Part shown: positions 33,667 through 42,123 of the stretch, one piece after another
How the letters are laid out: each line of letters begins with the position of its first letter
How positions within the stretch are numbered: position 1 is the stretch's first letter
NCBI GenBank assembly: GCA_016713675.1
Contig: JADJOS010000004.1
Location: 372,001 to 436,000, forward strand
Source of the DNA: Acidobacteriota bacterium
GTDB lineage: Bacteria; Acidobacteriota; Blastocatellia; Pyrinomonadales; Pyrinomonadaceae
Direction of reading: 5' to 3'
Length of the DNA: 64,000 bases
Notes under the pieces: model-generated
Told to the model about the DNA's origin: nothing
Database searches by the model: none
Seen by the model: the letters and a program-made list of their open reading frames with translations, nothing else
Translations under genes and position numbers: made by a program

Positions 33667-33668
33667 AA

Positions 33669-33741
33669 CAGTTGTCTGTGGTCGGTGGCCAGTGGTCAGA
33701 CAGCGGTCTTACTGACCACTGCCCACTGTCCACTGTCCACT
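33669..33741. repeat. Heptad hairpin (GTGGTCAG family) between rpsS and rplV
   Basis: The left arm GTGGTCGGTGGCCAGTGGTC and the right arm GACCACTGCCCACTGTCCAC are complementary. TCCACTG repeats every 7 nt. Confidence 0.85.
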
Positions 33742-34030
33742 ATTTCCTCTTAGCCATCTTCTCCGCTTTCGTTCCCGGGTGGCCCTTAAACATTCTCGTC
33801 GGCGAAAACTCTCCCAACTTGTGGCCGACCATGTTCTCGGTAACAAATACCGGAATGTGGCGTTTGCCATTGTGGACGCCAAAGGTCAAACCGACCATTT
33901 CAGGCGTGATCGTCGAGCGGCGCGACCATGTTTTGATCGCAGGCGGTTTCATCGCTCCGTCAGCGATGCGGCGAAGCATCTTCTGAACGCTTAGATCGAT
34001 AAACGGTCCTTTTTTTAATGAACGTGGCAT
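33740..34030 (-). CDS. rpsS: Ribosomal protein S19
   Basis: This 96-aa head protein reads MPRSLKKGPFIDLSVQKMLR. It has RSTITPEMVGLTFGVHNGKRHIPVFVTENMVGHKLGEFSPTR as its signature region (key block TENMVGHKLGEF). It lies between rplB and rplV. Confidence 0.98.
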   Translation of the reverse strand: MPRSLKKGPFIDLSVQKMLRRIADGAMKPPAIKTWSRRSTITPEMVGLTFGVHNGKRHIPVFVTENMVGHKLGEFSPTRMFKGHPGTKAEKMAKRK

Positions 34031-34039
34031 ATCTTTTTC

Positions 34040-34107
34040 GTTTGGAGTCCCGCCTTTAGGCGGCCTCTATTCCGCGTCTGAGCCGCCTAAGGGCGGTACT
34101 CCAAACG
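34040..34107. repeat. Inverted repeat (GTTTGGAGT...ACTCCAAAC) between rplB and rpsS
   Basis: GTTTGGAGTCCCGCCTTTAG on the left pairs with CCTAAGGGCGGTACTCCAAAC-type sequence on the right (outer arms GTTTGGAGT and ACTCCAAAC). It is related to the element at 28947-29014. Confidence 0.85.
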
Positions 34108-34938
34108 CTATTTCCTTCTTCTATCCTTCACGATCATATTCGTCGTGCGTTTGTTGCGTCGCGTTTTGTATCCGCGAGTCGGCTGTCCCCACGGGGTTAC
34201 CGGATTACGTCCGCCCGAGGTCTTACCTTCACCACCGCCGTGCGGGTGATCGACCGGGTTCATGGCGACGCCGCGAACCTTAGGACGTCTGCCCATCCAG
34301 CGTGAACGTCCGGCCTTACCAAGCGAGACGTTCTCATGCTCGGTGTTGCCGACCTGTCCAACGGTTGCCATACAGACGACAGGAACTTTGCGAACTTCAC
34401 CTGAGGGCATTCTGAGCTGTGCATAATCGCCTTCTTTAGCGACGATCTGTGCAAAACCACCGGCCGAGCGGACCATCTGGCCGCCTTTTCCCGGACGGAG
34501 CTCAATGTTGTGAACCTGTGTACCGAGCGGTATATTCTTGATCGGCAGCGCATTTCCCGGCAAAATATCGGCCTCTTCGCCGCTCAGGATCATCGTTCCA
34601 ACCGTCAATCCGACAGGTGCGATAATGTAACGCTTTTCGCCGTCGAGATAATTGATCAGCGCGATATGGGCCGAGCGGTTCGGATCGTATTCGAGCTGAG
34701 CGACCTTTCCGGGAATTCCCGATTTATCGCGTTTGAAGTCGATAATACGGTAATGACGCTTGTGGCCTCCGCCGCGGCGGCGGATCGTGATCCGGCCGTC
34801 GTTATTGTGGCCTGAAATTCTCTTTTTCGGCTCGAGCAGTGATTTCTCGGGTACTGCCCCTTTCGTGAGCTCATCCCGCGTCAAATACGTTTGGTAACGT
34901 CTCGCCGGTGATGTCGGTTTTAATCTCTTGATTCCCAT
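34108..34938 (-). CDS. rplB: Ribosomal protein L2
   Basis: This 276-aa peptidyl-transferase-centre protein has the L2 motifs GRITIRRRGGGHKRHYRIID and VAMNPVDHPHGGGEGKTSGGRNPVTPWGQPTRGYKTRRNK (key histidine in HPHGGGEG). Length is standard. It lies between rplW and rpsS. Confidence 0.98.
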   Translation of the reverse strand: MGIKRLKPTSPARRYQTYLTRDELTKGAVPEKSLLEPKKRISGHNNDGRITIRRRGGGHKRHYRIIDFKRDKSGIPGKVAQLEYDPNRSAHIALINYLDGEKRYIIAPVGLTVGTMILSGEEADILPGNALPIKNIPLGTQVHNIELRPGKGGQMVRSAGGFAQIVAKEGDYAQLRMPSGEVRKVPVVCMATVGQVGNTEHENVSLGKAGRSRWMGRRPKVRGVAMNPVDHPHGGGEGKTSGGRNPVTPWGQPTRGYKTRRNKRTTNMIVKDRRRK

Positions 34939-34943
34939 AATCT

Positions 34944-35018
34944 TAGTGGTCGGTGATCAGTGTTCGGTGGTCGGCTGTTCGATTCTTCTGAACACTGACC
35001 ACTGACAACTGACCACTG
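34944..35018. repeat. Heptad hairpin (GTGGTCAG family) between rplW and rplB
   Basis: AGTGGTCGGTGATCAGTGTT and AACACTGACCACTGACAACT are complementary arms, followed by GACCACT. Steps are 7 nt (CTGACCA, CTGACAA, CTGACCA). Confidence 0.85.
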
Positions 35019-35348
35019 CTATATTGCTTCTGCGTAATCAACCATCGGCTCGCCCTTTCGGAGGGTAACGTAAGCCTTCTTCCAGCTCGGACGGCGGCCT
35101 TCCTGGCGGCCACGCCGTTTAGTTTTGCCTTCGTACTGGACCGTGCGGACCGCTGCGACCTTTACACTAAAGATCTCTTCGATCGCGGCCTTTATCGCCG
35201 GCTTGGTCGCTTTTTTGTCGACCTTGAATGTCAAAACCTGTCCCGCCTTGCGGTCGCTGTTCTCGTCGGTCGAATCTTCCTTAAGAATTACGCTCTTTTC
35301 GGTAACGACCGGCGATTTCAAAATATCCCAAACGCCTAAATTACTCAT
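35019..35348 (-). CDS. rplW: Ribosomal protein L23
   Basis: This 109-aa tunnel-exit protein has VWDILKSPVVTEKSVILKE and FKVDKKATKPAIKAAIEEIF, with GRRPSWKKAYVTLRKGEPMV at the end. An insertion of about ten residues (STDENSDRKAGQ) sits in the N-terminal loop. Its start overlaps the rplD stop by 8 bp. Confidence 0.97.
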   Translation of the reverse strand: MSNLGVWDILKSPVVTEKSVILKEDSTDENSDRKAGQVLTFKVDKKATKPAIKAAIEEIFSVKVAAVRTVQYEGKTKRRGRQEGRRPSWKKAYVTLRKGEPMVDYAEAI

Positions 35349-36228
35349 TGGTGGTCGCCTCCTCGCTTGTTTCTACGGCCGGAGCTTCGTCAACTGCCGG
35401 AGTTTCCTCTACAGGAGCCGCTTCTGCCTTCGGAGCTTTCTCCGCTTTCGGCTTGGCTTCCTTCTTGGCTTTAGGCTTGTCTTCGCCTGCTTCTGCAGGT
35501 GCAGCTTCTTTCTTAGCTTTCGCTTTCGGTGCCGGTGCAGCCGTTGCTGCCGTCTCGACCAGATCGCCTGCGCTCATCTTTTCACGTTTCGGGTCTAGCA
35601 AAGTGTTAAGCTCCGCCACCGCTGCCTTTGAGATCAAAAGCTTTTCGTGATAGATGATGTCGTAGATATTCAGCCCGAAGCTATTGGTCACCTTGGTCTT
35701 CTGAACGTTCCGCGACGAAAGGATCAGATTTGCGTTATCCAACGAATCAATGATCAGCGTTTTCGCACGCTTTTTGTTCTCGACCAGGCCAAGCGTATCC
35801 ATTACACCCAAAAACTCACTGGTCTTCGGATTCGAGATACCAAATTCGTCGATGATGATCAGGTTGCCTTCACGCAAACGCTCTGACAAAGCCGAACGCA
35901 ATGCACCGCGGCGCATTTTCTTGGGCATCTCATATGACCAGTCGCGCGGCTGAGGTCCGTGAACGTTACCGCCGCCTTTCCACAGCGGGGAACGAAGCGA
36001 CGCGATACGCGCACGGCCTGTTCCCTTCTGCTTCCAGAGCTTGCGGCCCGAACCCGAGACGTTACCGCGAGTTTTGGTCGCTGACGTTCCCTGTCGGCCG
36101 TTGGCCTGATAATTCATCACAGCCGAGTGGATCAAAGCTTCGTTCAATTCGACACCAAAAACGGCATCCGAAAGCTCTACATCCCCGACCTCTTTATTCT
36201 TCAAATTGCGAACCTTTACGGTAGGCAT
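35341..36228 (-). CDS. rplD: Ribosomal protein L4 with Lys/Ala/Glu-rich C-terminal extension
   Basis: Residues 1-210 are a normal L4: NYQANGRQGTSATKTRGNVSGSGRK near the tunnel loop, then GALRSALSERLREGNLIIID. About 80 extra residues follow, of alternating Lys- and Glu/Ala-rich segments (PKAKAKKEAAPAEAGEDKPK and similar), reminiscent of histone H1 tails. Total 295 aa against about 205 usually. rplW starts within its last codons. Confidence 0.95.
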   Translation of the reverse strand: MPTVKVRNLKNKEVGDVELSDAVFGVELNEALIHSAVMNYQANGRQGTSATKTRGNVSGSGRKLWKQKGTGRARIASLRSPLWKGGGNVHGPQPRDWSYEMPKKMRRGALRSALSERLREGNLIIIDEFGISNPKTSEFLGVMDTLGLVENKKRAKTLIIDSLDNANLILSSRNVQKTKVTNSFGLNIYDIIYHEKLLISKAAVAELNTLLDPKREKMSAGDLVETAATAAPAPKAKAKKEAAPAEAGEDKPKAKKEAKPKAEKAPKAEAAPVEETPAVDEAPAVETSEEATTNE

Positions 36229-36235
36229 AATATTC

Positions 36236-36354
36236 TCACTCCGTTTTAGTCTAGGAAGTCGAGTCAGTCTCGAAAGTCTAGGAAGATCCCACCCCTCAAA
36301 CTTACCCAGACTTCCAATACTTCCTAGACCTTCTAGACTTTCTCGACTCCTAGG
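36236..36354. repeat. 9-nt-period hairpin (AGTCTAGGA family) between rplC and rplD
   Basis: AGTCTAGGA, AGTCGAGTC, AGTCTCGAA, AGTCTAGGA form the left arm in strict 9-nt steps. The right arm (AGACTTCCA, ATACTTCCT, AGACCTTCT, AGACTTTCT, CGACTCCTA) is complementary. It is one of the longest members. Confidence 0.9.
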
Positions 36355-36988
36355 CTTTCTTGACTATAATAAGTCCGCCATTCGGTCCCGGAACCGCGCC
36401 GCGAACCATCAGCAGATTGTTCTCGACATCGACCTTGACGACCGTCAAATTCTGTACCGTCACGCGGGCGTCGCCCATGTGGCCTGACGAACGCGTTCCT
36501 TTGATAACACGCGAAGGATAGGCCGACTGGCCGATCGATCCCGGTTCACGAACGTTCATCGAACCGTGCGACTCAGGGCCGCGGGCAAATTTATGCCGCT
36601 TGATCGTACCGGCAAAACCGCGTCCTTTCGACTTTCCAACGACATCAATGATGTCGCCGTCAGCAAATACGTCGACCTTGACCTGATCACCGATCGATGC
36701 TTCCGGCTCATCCGTCAGACGGATCTCCTTAAGCACTCGGGTCGGAGGCACGCCGCCGCCAGTCTTTTCAAAGTGTCCGCGAAGAGGCTTTGTCACATTC
36801 TTAATGCGAATAGGCTTGTCTTCGACGAGGCCCAACTGAACGGCATTGTAACCGTCGCGGCCTGCCGCACTTTTGGTTTGGATGACGACACATGGCCCCG
36901 CTTTGATGACCGTAACCGGTGTTACCGTGCCATCTTCCGCAAAAAGCTGCGTCATTCCCATTTTTCTACCAATGATTCCGCTAATCAT
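36350..36988 (-). CDS. rplC: Ribosomal protein L3
   Basis: This 212-aa protein has MISGIIGRKMGMTQLFAEDG and GVPPTRVLKEIRLTDEP. The central signature FAGTIKRHKFARGPESHGSMNVREPGSIGQSAYPSRVIKGTRSSGHMGDARVT (key block GPESHGS) contains the glutamine that is methylated in enterics at the equivalent site. Normal length. It lies between rpsJ and rplD. Confidence 0.98.
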   Translation of the reverse strand: MISGIIGRKMGMTQLFAEDGTVTPVTVIKAGPCVVIQTKSAAGRDGYNAVQLGLVEDKPIRIKNVTKPLRGHFEKTGGGVPPTRVLKEIRLTDEPEASIGDQVKVDVFADGDIIDVVGKSKGRGFAGTIKRHKFARGPESHGSMNVREPGSIGQSAYPSRVIKGTRSSGHMGDARVTVQNLTVVKVDVENNLLMVRGAVPGPNGGLIIVKKA

Positions 36989-36997
36989 AATCTTTCG

Positions 36998-37099
36998 TGA
37001 GTCTGGTCAGTCTGGTCTGTCTTGGAAGTCTTGGTAGTCTTGGACGCTTTCTTGCTTCCAAGACTTTCTTGACTTTCTCCACTTTCTTGACTTCCTCGA
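36998..37099. repeat. 9-nt-period hairpin (AGTCTTGG family) between rpsJ and rplC
   Basis: GAGTCTGGT, CAGTCTGGT, CTGTCTTGG, AAGTCTTGG, TAGTCTTGG run in 9-nt steps. The right arm TTCCAAGAC, TTTCTTGAC, TTTCTCCAC, TTTCTTGAC, TTCCTCGAC is complementary. Confidence 0.9.
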
Positions 37100-37420
37100 C
37101 TAGTTTTTCCCGAACGCCTTGATCTCGACATCAACACCGGCCGGCAGATCCAATTTCATCAATGCATCGACCGTTTCGGCGGTCGGATCAAGAATGTCCA
37201 TCAAACGCTTGTGCGTTCTGATCTCAAACTGCTCACGCGATTTCTTATCGACGTGGGGCGAGCGGAGAACCGTCCATTTGTTCTTGATGGTAGGAAGGGG
37301 GATCGGCCCTGCGATCCTTGCTCCCGTTCTCTTTGCCGTATCTACGATCTCAGCGGTGGACTGGTCCAAAACGCGGTGATCGTAAGCTTTCAACTTGATG
37401 CGAATCTTTTCGTTTAACAT
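37100..37420 (-). CDS. rpsJ: Ribosomal protein S10
   Basis: This 106-aa protein begins MLNEKIRIKLKAYDHRVLDQ. It contains GPIPLPTIKNKWTVLRSPHVDKKSREQFE, the S10 signature. It begins 4 bp after tuf stops. Confidence 0.98.
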   Translation of the reverse strand: MLNEKIRIKLKAYDHRVLDQSTAEIVDTAKRTGARIAGPIPLPTIKNKWTVLRSPHVDKKSREQFEIRTHKRLMDILDPTAETVDALMKLDLPAGVDVEIKAFGKN

Positions 37421-37424
37421 ATTT

Positions 37425-38612
37425 CTATTCCACCACTTCCGAAACGGTTCCGGCTCCGACCGTGCGGCCGCCTTCGCGGATAGCGAAGCGGAGGCCCTTT
37501 TCCATTGCGATGGGGGCGATCAGTTCGATCTCCATCTGGATGTTGTCGCCGGGCATCACCATCTCGACTCCTGCCGGAAGGTGTGCAACGCCCGTCACGT
37601 CCGTTGTTCTGAAGTAGAACTGCGGGCGGTATCCCGTAAAGAACGGGGTGTGGCGTCCGCCTTCTTCTTTGGTGAGGACATATGCCTCAGCCTTGAACTT
37701 GGTGTGCGGTGTGATCGAGCCCGGTTTGGCGATGACCTGTCCGCGTTCAATTTCCTTACGCTCAACTCCGCGGAGCAGCAGTCCGACGTTGTCGCCTGCC
37801 ATTCCCGAATCAAGAAGCTTCTTGAACATTTCGACGCCGGTGACGACCGAGTTTCTCGTGTCTTTGATACCGACGATCTCGACAGGTTCGTTGACGTTGA
37901 TCACTCCACGCTCGATTCGTCCCGTCGCAACTGTTCCGCGGCCCTGGATGGTGAAGATATCTTCGACCGGCATCAGGAACGGCTTGTCCGTCTCACGTGC
38001 AGGCGTCGGGATGAAATCATCCACCGTCTGCATCAGCTCGTCGATCTTCGATTCCCATGCCGGGTCGCCTTCGAGAGCTTTCAGTGCCGACCCTTGCGTG
38101 ATCGGTGTATCGTCGCCGGGGAATTCGTACGAACTGAGAAGTTCACGGATCTCCATATCGACGAGTTCGAGCAATTCAGGATCGTCAACTGCGTCGACCT
38201 TATTCATGAACACGACCATCGAAGGCACACCGACCTGACGTGCAAGCAGGATGTGCTCGCGGGTCTGAGGCATCGGGCCGTCCGTCGCAGCTACTACAAG
38301 AATAGCTCCGTCCATCTGTGCCGCTCCAGTGATCATGTTCTTGACATAGTCAGCGTGGCCCGGGCAGTCGACGTGTGCGTAGTGGCGGTTTGCCGTCTCA
38401 TACTCAACGTGAGCCGTCGCAATTGTGATACCGCGTGCTTTCTCTTCAGGCGCGTTGTCGATCGAATCGAATGCACGTACTACCATCTTGGCGTTGTGCT
38501 TCGACATCACCTTTGTGATCGCTGCCGTCAATGTCGTCTTGCCGTGATCAACGTGTCCGATAGTTCCAATGTTCACGTGCGGCTTACTGCGGTCGAATTT
38601 CTCTTTGCTCAT
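37425..38612 (-). CDS. tuf: Elongation factor Tu
   Basis: This 395-aa GTPase delivers aminoacyl-tRNA. G motifs are visible: GHVDHGKTTL (residues 18-27), DCPGHADY, and NKVD. The catalytic histidine follows in PGHADYVKN. The C-terminal barrel has the usual TGRIERG, YRPQFYFRTTDVTG and EGGRTVGAGTVSEVVE. It has AGGAG before its ATG and lies between fusA and rpsJ. The antisense strand has a long open frame that is only a codon-bias shadow. Confidence 0.99.
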   Translation of the reverse strand: MSKEKFDRSKPHVNIGTIGHVDHGKTTLTAAITKVMSKHNAKMVVRAFDSIDNAPEEKARGITIATAHVEYETANRHYAHVDCPGHADYVKNMITGAAQMDGAILVVAATDGPMPQTREHILLARQVGVPSMVVFMNKVDAVDDPELLELVDMEIRELLSSYEFPGDDTPITQGSALKALEGDPAWESKIDELMQTVDDFIPTPARETDKPFLMPVEDIFTIQGRGTVATGRIERGVINVNEPVEIVGIKDTRNSVVTGVEMFKKLLDSGMAGDNVGLLLRGVERKEIERGQVIAKPGSITPHTKFKAEAYVLTKEEGGRHTPFFTGYRPQFYFRTTDVTGVAHLPAGVEMVMPGDNIQMEIELIAPIAMEKGLRFAIREGGRTVGAGTVSEVVE

Positions 38613-38624
38613 AGCTTCTCCTAA

Positions 38625-38656
38625 ATTTCAGATCTCAAATCTCAAATTTCAAACTT
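38625..38656. repeat. Heptad run (TCTCAAA) between fusA and tuf
   Basis: TTTCAGA, TCTCAAA, TCTCAAA, TTTCAAA occur in strict 7-nt steps. Only one arm is present; it resembles a truncated gap hairpin. Confidence 0.7.
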
Positions 38657-38658
38657 CT

Positions 38659-40761
38659 TTAGGTGCTTGCACCCGTTCCCTTGATCTTTGCAATAACTTC
38701 CTCGGCAACGTTTCGCGGCGCCTCGGCATATCGCTCAAAATGCATACTCGAAGTCGCACGTCCCTGTGTCGAACTTCTCAGATCGGTCGTGTATCCAAAC
38801 ATTTCCGACAGCGGCACAAATGCCGTCACGACCGAAACATTGCCCGGACGCGGCTCCATCTTGTCGATCTGGCCGCGGCGTCGGTTAAGATCGCCGTTGA
38901 CCGCACCCATATATTCTTCAGGCGTAACGACCTCGATACGCATGATGGGCTCGAGCAGGACCGGTTTTGCCTTTTTCACAGCGTCTTGGAACGCATACGA
39001 ACCGGCCAGTTTGAATGAAATTTCGTCCGAGTCGACTTCGTGATACGAACCGAACAGAAGTCTGACCTTGATGTCGACCAGTTCGTAGCCGGCGAGGTAA
39101 CCGCGAAGCATCGCATCGCGAACGCCTTCCATGGTCGGCTTGATGAACTGACGCGGGATCGATCCACCGGTGATCTTGTCCTCGAAGACAAAACCTTCGC
39201 CCGGAGCCGGCTCGATCTCGAGCTCGACGTGGCCAAATTTTCCACGGCCGCCCGACTGTTTCTTGTAGATCTCTTTGCCCGGTGCTCCCTGAGTGATCGT
39301 TTCGCGGTAAGCAACTTGCGGTTTGCCGACATTCGCTTCGACGCCGAACTCACGCTTCATGCGATCAACGATGATCTCAAGGTGAAGTTCGCCCATTCCG
39401 GCGATGATCGTCTGGCCCGTTTCATGGTCGGTCGTGACCTGGAACGAAGGGTCTTCCTGAGCAAGACGGTTGAGAGCGATGCCCATTTTGTCTTGGTCCT
39501 GACGGGTTTTAGGTTCGACCGCGACACGCACGACCGGTTCCGGAAAGTCCATCGACTCAAGAATGATCGGTTTCGACTCGTCCGAGACAGTGTCGCCGGT
39601 CGTGGTATTTTTCATACCGCCGATGGCAACGATCTCGCCTGCCGATGCCGTTTCGACGTCTTCACGCTTGTTAGCGTGCATGAGCATCAAACGCCCGACA
39701 CGTTCTTTTGAATCTTTGATCGTGTTCGTCACATACGAACCCGAAGTGACCGTTCCCGAATAGATACGCACGAATGCGAGCTGTCCGAGGTGCTTGTCGG
39801 CCATGAGCTTGAAAACAAGGCCCGAGAACGGAGCTTTTGCATCCGGCGGACGAGTTTCAACTTCTTGCGTTTTCGGATTTTCGCCTTCGATCGCAGGAAT
39901 ATCGAGCGGGCTCGGAAGAAAATCGACAACTGCATCAAGCAGCGTCTGTACACCTTTATTCTTAAATGCCGAACCGGTGAAAACCGGAACGATCTTCATT
40001 GCCAGCGTTCCCTTTCTCAAAGCGACGCGAATTTCCTGTTCCGAGATCTCCTCGCCTTCGAGGTATTTCATCATCAAGTCGTCGTCGATCGCCGAAACTG
40101 CTTCGACGAGTTTCTCGCGTTGAGCTTTCGAAACCTCAACAAGGTCGGCAGGAATATCGACGATGTCGTAATTCGCTCCCTTTGCCTCGTTGCTCCAAAC
40201 GAACGCCTTCATCGTGATCAGATCGACAACGCCCTGAAAGTGCTCTTCGATACCGATAGGAACCTGCATTGCAACGGCATTGGCACCGAGGCGATCGAGG
40301 ATCGACTGGAAGCTCCGGTCGAACGACGCACCTGCACGATCCAATTTGTTGATAAAGCAGATACGCGGCACGCCGTATTTGTCGGCCTGCCGCCAAACTG
40401 TTTCCGACTGGGGCTCAACACCTGCAACGCCGTCAAAAACACAGACCGCACCATCCAAAACACGAAGAGACCGCTCAACTTCCATCGTGAAGTCAACGTG
40501 TCCCGGTGTATCGATAATGTTAATGCGGTGCTCGGTATTATTGCGTGTCCAGAAACAGGTCGTCGCAGCCGAGGTAATTGTAATACCGCGTTCCTGCTCC
40601 TGCTCCATCCAGTCCATCGTCGCCGTTCCTTCGTGAACTTCGCCGATCTTGTGCGAAACACCGGTGTAATACAAAATGCGCTCCGTCGCCGTGGTCTTAC
40701 CCGCGTCGATATGGGCCATGATGCCGATGTTTCTAAATTTGTCTAAGCTAATGTTTGCCAT
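38659..40761 (-). CDS. fusA: Elongation factor G
   Basis: This 700-aa translocase GTPase has P-loop AHIDAGKTTATERIL (residues 16-30), TSAATTCFW, DTPGHVDF and NKLD. Domains II-V follow, including IPRQFIKPTMEGVRDAMLRG and the C-terminal domain V. Length and motif set match EF-G proper. It lies between rpsG and tuf. Confidence 0.99.
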   Translation of the reverse strand: MANISLDKFRNIGIMAHIDAGKTTATERILYYTGVSHKIGEVHEGTATMDWMEQEQERGITITSAATTCFWTRNNTEHRINIIDTPGHVDFTMEVERSLRVLDGAVCVFDGVAGVEPQSETVWRQADKYGVPRICFINKLDRAGASFDRSFQSILDRLGANAVAMQVPIGIEEHFQGVVDLITMKAFVWSNEAKGANYDIVDIPADLVEVSKAQREKLVEAVSAIDDDLMMKYLEGEEISEQEIRVALRKGTLAMKIVPVFTGSAFKNKGVQTLLDAVVDFLPSPLDIPAIEGENPKTQEVETRPPDAKAPFSGLVFKLMADKHLGQLAFVRIYSGTVTSGSYVTNTIKDSKERVGRLMLMHANKREDVETASAGEIVAIGGMKNTTTGDTVSDESKPIILESMDFPEPVVRVAVEPKTRQDQDKMGIALNRLAQEDPSFQVTTDHETGQTIIAGMGELHLEIIVDRMKREFGVEANVGKPQVAYRETITQGAPGKEIYKKQSGGRGKFGHVELEIEPAPGEGFVFEDKITGGSIPRQFIKPTMEGVRDAMLRGYLAGYELVDIKVRLLFGSYHEVDSDEISFKLAGSYAFQDAVKKAKPVLLEPIMRIEVVTPEEYMGAVNGDLNRRRGQIDKMEPRPGNVSVVTAFVPLSEMFGYTTDLRSSTQGRATSSMHFERYAEAPRNVAEEVIAKIKGTGAST

Positions 40762-40763
40762 AA

Positions 40764-40827
40764 TCAGTTGTCGGTGGTCGGTGGTCGGTGGTCAGTTGAA
40801 TCTGACCACCGACCACTGACTGGCCAC
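40764..40827. repeat. Heptad hairpin (GGTCGGT family) between rpsG and fusA
   Basis: GGTCGGT is repeated three times in exact 7-nt steps, then GGTCAGT. The right arm CTGACCACCGACCACTGAC is complementary, giving a near-perfect stem. Confidence 0.9.
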
Positions 40828-41298
40828 TTAAAATCTGTAATGCGCGAACGCCTTGTTCGCTTCTGCCATGCGGTGGACGTCGTCCTTTTTCTTCATCGCT
40901 CCGCCGCGGCCGTTCACTGAATCGAGAAGTTCGCCGACTAGGCGGTCTTCCATCGTTTTCTCGCTGCGGTTGCGTGCATTCAGCACGATCCAGCGGATCG
41001 CCAGCGTATTGCGGCGGTCGCGGCTGACTTCGAGCGGGACCTGATAGGTCGCACCGCCGATACGCCGCGATTTGACCTCGAGGGTCGGTGCGACGCCGTC
41101 AAGCGCTTTCTTACATACTTTCAATGCTTCTTCGCCGGTCTTTTCTTCAAGCTTTGTCATCGCGGCATAAAAGATCTGCTCAGCGACGGTTTTCTTGCCT
41201 TCCCACATCAGACCGTTGATAAACTTGGTCACGGCGATGCTGTTATAGATCGGATCCGGTAAAACTTCTCTTTTTCCTGCAACTCTACGTCTTGGCAT
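40828..41298 (-). CDS. rpsG: Ribosomal protein S7
   Basis: This 156-aa head assembly protein begins MPRRRVAGKREVLPDPIYNS. It carries TYQVPLEVSRDRRNTLAIRW and GRGGAMKKKDDVHRMAEANKAFAHYRF near the end. Standard str-operon position, 6 bp after rpsL. Confidence 0.98.
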   Translation of the reverse strand: MPRRRVAGKREVLPDPIYNSIAVTKFINGLMWEGKKTVAEQIFYAAMTKLEEKTGEEALKVCKKALDGVAPTLEVKSRRIGGATYQVPLEVSRDRRNTLAIRWIVLNARNRSEKTMEDRLVGELLDSVNGRGGAMKKKDDVHRMAEANKAFAHYRF

Positions 41299-41304
41299 AA
41301 CTAA

Positions 41305-41685
41305 TTATTTCGCTCCCTTCGGACGTTTTGCACCGTACTTCGAACGCGACTGGTTGCGGTTCGCGACGCCCGAGGCATCCAGCGTTCCGCGGATAACGTG
41401 ATAACGAACACCCGGAAGATCCTTGACACGGCCGCCGCGGATCAACACGATCGAGTGTTCCTGCAAGTTATGCCCGATTCCCGGGATGTATGTAGTAACT
41501 TCGATCTGGTTGGTCAAACGCACACGGGCGACCTTACGAAGAGCCGAGTTAGGCTTTTTCGGGGTCGATGTGTAAACACGCGTGCAAACGCCGCGTTTCT
41601 GCGGATTGGCCTGCAGAGCAGGACTGGCCGTCTTATACTTAACGCGTTGGCGTCCCTTTCGTACTAATTGGTTGATTGTCGGCAT
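41305..41685 (-). CDS. rpsL: Ribosomal protein S12
   Basis: This 126-aa decoding-centre protein starts MPTINQLVRKGRQRVKYKTA (41685); 15 extra upstream codons in the open frame are not conserved. Residues where streptomycin-resistance changes fall (KPNSALRK and GGRVKDLPGVRY) are both wild type. The aspartate of VKDLPG, methylthiolated in E. coli, is present. It is the first gene of the long leftward ribosomal block. Confidence 0.97.
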   Translation of the reverse strand: MPTINQLVRKGRQRVKYKTASPALQANPQKRGVCTRVYTSTPKKPNSALRKVARVRLTNQIEVTTYIPGIGHNLQEHSIVLIRGGRVKDLPGVRYHVIRGTLDASGVANRNQSRSKYGAKRPKGAK

Positions 41686-42123
41686 ATCTTCTAAACCTGG
41701 CCTGTGGCCAAAAAACCGTTTTGACGGCAAAACTACCGTCTTACCTGACTCTTGCCGAATTAGATCCGGCAGTTAGCTCAAGCAGCTCTCGCTGAATGAA
41801 TTACTTAAAATGTACTAACAACTCAGAGAAAAGAAACTTTGCTGTAGCGTGGCATATTAGATATGTTAAATTCGCCGCTGCCCTGTGATGGACACTTTTA
41901 CGCAACAATCCGTGTTTCAATTCTCAAACATCAGCCCCGTGAATCCGTATTCGAACCACAAGGAAACCCAGACAGTAAAGTCCGAAACTTTAGATATTAT
42001 GAATTTGAGTGCCCTCTGTCAAGCTGCTTTGGTCACCTTTTGCACAAATCACGAAAAATTTGTAAACTTTCTCTTTTCGTCAGCGGAGCAACATCCGCAC
42101 CTATATAATCAGTAATTATACGT
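41686..42123. other. Divergent upstream region of rpsL and the 2Fe-2S gene
   Basis: This 438-bp gap must hold the main promoter of the ribosomal block and that of the rightward gene. TATAAT occurs at about 42105 within TATATAATCAG, preceded by a small GCGGA/TCCGC hairpin, but no good -35 is visible at the right distance. Short plus-strand frames here have no recognisable product and lack ribosome sites. Confidence 0.4.

Noticed and set aside
37395..38624. 409-codon open frame on the plus strand across tuf
   Set aside because: It is the antisense of EF-Tu; the residues are Cys/Arg/His-rich shadow sequence with no family resemblance, caused by codon bias.
39790..40746. 318-codon open frame on the plus strand across fusA
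   Set aside because: Antisense shadow of EF-G with no ribosome site and no recognisable domain.
41863..42115. Two overlapping plus-strand frames upstream of the 2Fe-2S gene
   Set aside because: Short, overlapping each other, without ribosome sites or recognisable sequence; more likely promoter region.
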